The notes under the pieces are model-generated. The model was not told the origin of the DNA, ran no database searches, and saw only the letters and a list, made by a program, of their open reading frames with translations. Below, piece after piece: positions 48,956-49,903 of a DNA stretch of 49,903 nucleotides (positions are counted from its first letter, which is position 1; each line of letters starts with the position of its first letter). A program made the position numbers and the translations under genes. The DNA is from Carideicomes alvinocaridis. GTDB lineage: Bacteria; Pseudomonadota; Alphaproteobacteria; Rhodobacterales; Rhodobacteraceae. The DNA is taken from contig SRJI02000033.1 in assembly GCA_005473895.2 (NCBI GenBank), positions 1 through 49,903 on the forward strand, written 5' to 3'.

Positions 48956-49903
48956 ATGAGACCTGCAAGCGAGGCGGAACTGGCCGAGGCGGTGCGCGGC
49001 GCCACCGGGCCGCTGGCGATCCGGGGCGGCGGCACGCGCGGGATGGCGGTGGACGGGGAGGTGCTGGAGACGCTGGAGACGCTGGAGACGGGCGGGCTGT
49101 CGGGGATCGCGCTGTACGAGCCGGGGGCGCTGACGCTGGTGGCGCGGGCCGGCACGCCGGTGGCGGAGATCGAGGCGACGCTCGCGGCGGAGGGCCAGCG
49201 GCTGGCCTTCGAGCCGATGGATCACCGGGCGCTGATGGGCACGAAGGGCGCGGCGACGATCGGCGGGGTGGCGGCGGCCAATGTCTCGGGACCGCGGCGC
49301 ATCCAGGTCGGGGCGGCGCGGGATTTCCTGCTGGGACTGCGGCTGGTGGACGGGCGCGGCGAGGTGCTGAAGAACGGCGGCCGGGTGATGAAGAACGTGA
49401 CCGGCTACGACCTCGTGCGGCTCATGGCGGGCGCCCACGGCACGCTGGGGGTGCTGACCGAGGTGGCGCTCAAGGTGCTGCCCCGGCCGGAGACCGAGGC
49501 GACCCTGCGCTGCGAGGGGCTGACGCCCGGCGCGGCGGTGGCGGCGATGTCGCGCGCGCTGGGCTCGCCCTACGAGGTGACGGGCGCGGCGCATCAGCCG
49601 GGCGGCGCGACGCTGCTGCGGCTGGAGGGTTTCGACGGCTCCGTCGCCTACCGCGCCGGCGCGCTGCGCGACCTGCTGGGCGGCGAATGGGAGGTCGTGG
49701 AGGCGGAGGCTTCGGCCGGGCTCTGGCGCGGGGTGCGGGACGTGGCGCCGCTGGCGGAGGTGGCGGGCGATGTCTGGCGTGTCTCCGTGCGGCCCTCGGA
49801 CGGGCCCGCGGCGCTGGAGCGACTGGCGGCCGAGGCGGCGTTGATGGATTGGGGCGGCGGGCTGATCTGGGCGGCGCTGCCCGCGGGCACCGATGCGCGC
49901 GCG
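48956..49903 (+). CDS. glcE: Glycolate oxidase subunit GlcE (partial)
   Basis: The second FAD-binding subunit of glycolate oxidase; 316 codons are present and the gene runs off the right edge. It has a shortened PCMH FAD domain: GPLAIRGGGTRGMAVDG, FEPMDHRALMGTKGAATIGG, VAAANVSGPRRIQVGAARDF, NGGRVMKNVTGYDLVRLMAG and GTLGVLTEVALKVLP. Three perfect tandem copies of the 9-bp unit GCTGGAGAC (49063-49089) encode LETLETLET. The ATG is 5 nt after the GAAGAAG at the end of repeat B copy 2. Confidence 0.93.
   Translation, partial: MRPASEAELAEAVRGATGPLAIRGGGTRGMAVDGEVLETLETLETGGLSGIALYEPGALTLVARAGTPVAEIEATLAAEGQRLAFEPMDHRALMGTKGAATIGGVAAANVSGPRRIQVGAARDFLLGLRLVDGRGEVLKNGGRVMKNVTGYDLVRLMAGAHGTLGVLTEVALKVLPRPETEATLRCEGLTPGAAVAAMSRALGSPYEVTGAAHQPGGATLLRLEGFDGSVAYRAGALRDLLGGEWEVVEAEASAGLWRGVRDVAPLAEVAGDVWRVSVRPSDGPAALERLAAEAALMDWGGGLIWAALPAGTDARA

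Overview
This is a GC-rich (roughly 68-70% by eye), densely coded bacterial chromosome segment. Gene content and order point to an alphaproteobacterium of the Rhodobacterales (Rhodobacter/Roseobacter group). Indicators are an RpoH-II-type sigma factor followed by chaN, coaBC and dut; MipZ; a fused ATP sulfurylase/APS kinase; DUF1150 next to Hsp20; DUF2585; DUF2783; a Hint-domain protein; and short intergenic repeat families. I see no rRNA, tRNA, CRISPR array, insertion sequence or prophage. The window looks like core chromosome rather than an island.

Layout. 1-3840 (minus): a stress and cofactor gene string, rpoH > chaN > coaBC > dut > a membrane-anchored protein cut by the window edge. 4044-4622: histidine phosphatase. 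4852-8469 (minus): ybjN, a racemase-like gene, and overlapping proC > csaA-like > D-2-hydroxyacid dehydrogenase. 8838-9647: mipZ. 9664-18852: an aromatic catabolic region with a MarR regulator divergent from hmgA, maiA and fahA (homogentisate to fumarate plus acetoacetate). It continues with DUF2585, an atypical metallo-beta-lactamase-fold protein, a flavin hydroxylase overlapping a small DUF2783 gene, a 77-residue protein and an aromatic amino acid decarboxylase-like enzyme. 19352-22440: ubiK, lgt, a MidA-like methyltransferase and pgeF. 22711-25619: a small basic protein, a Hint protein, and lrp divergent from trxB. 25853-28493: ATP sulfurylase/APS kinase and a glycosyltransferase-like protein. 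28550-29588: hsp20-DUF1150 behind a heat-shock-type promoter, and a YdcH-like gene. 29715-36291: purE-purK, a LOG-family hydrolase, Thr/Ser dehydratase, amidase and a UbiH-type hydroxylase. 36363-38908 (minus): DUF1285, and thioredoxin-TPR > LON-domain > Trm112. 38978-45819: moxR-DUF58-DUF4159 plus a large membrane protein. 46116-47255: a secreted small protein and a DUF599 protein. 47417-end: glcD and truncated glcE.

How it works together. The most interesting block is 10-19 kb. The homogentisate ring-cleavage genes lie beside a flavoprotein of about 60 kDa translationally coupled to a protein of about 7 kDa. That is the architecture of the Pseudomonas putida MhaAB 3-hydroxyphenylacetate 6-hydroxylase, which makes homogentisate. 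An aromatic decarboxylase-like enzyme and a metallo-beta-lactamase-fold protein lacking several canonical metal ligands accompany it, so the locus may feed an amine or hydroxyphenylacetate route into homogentisate. Other points of note are two families of intergenic repeats that sit at gene 3' ends and in some cases supply the next gene's ribosome binding site, twin Lrp-type boxes exactly 21 bp apart, DnaA-like boxes upstream of mipZ, and proteins that keep a fold but lack the usual catalytic residues (racemase, Hint, metallo-beta-lactamase).
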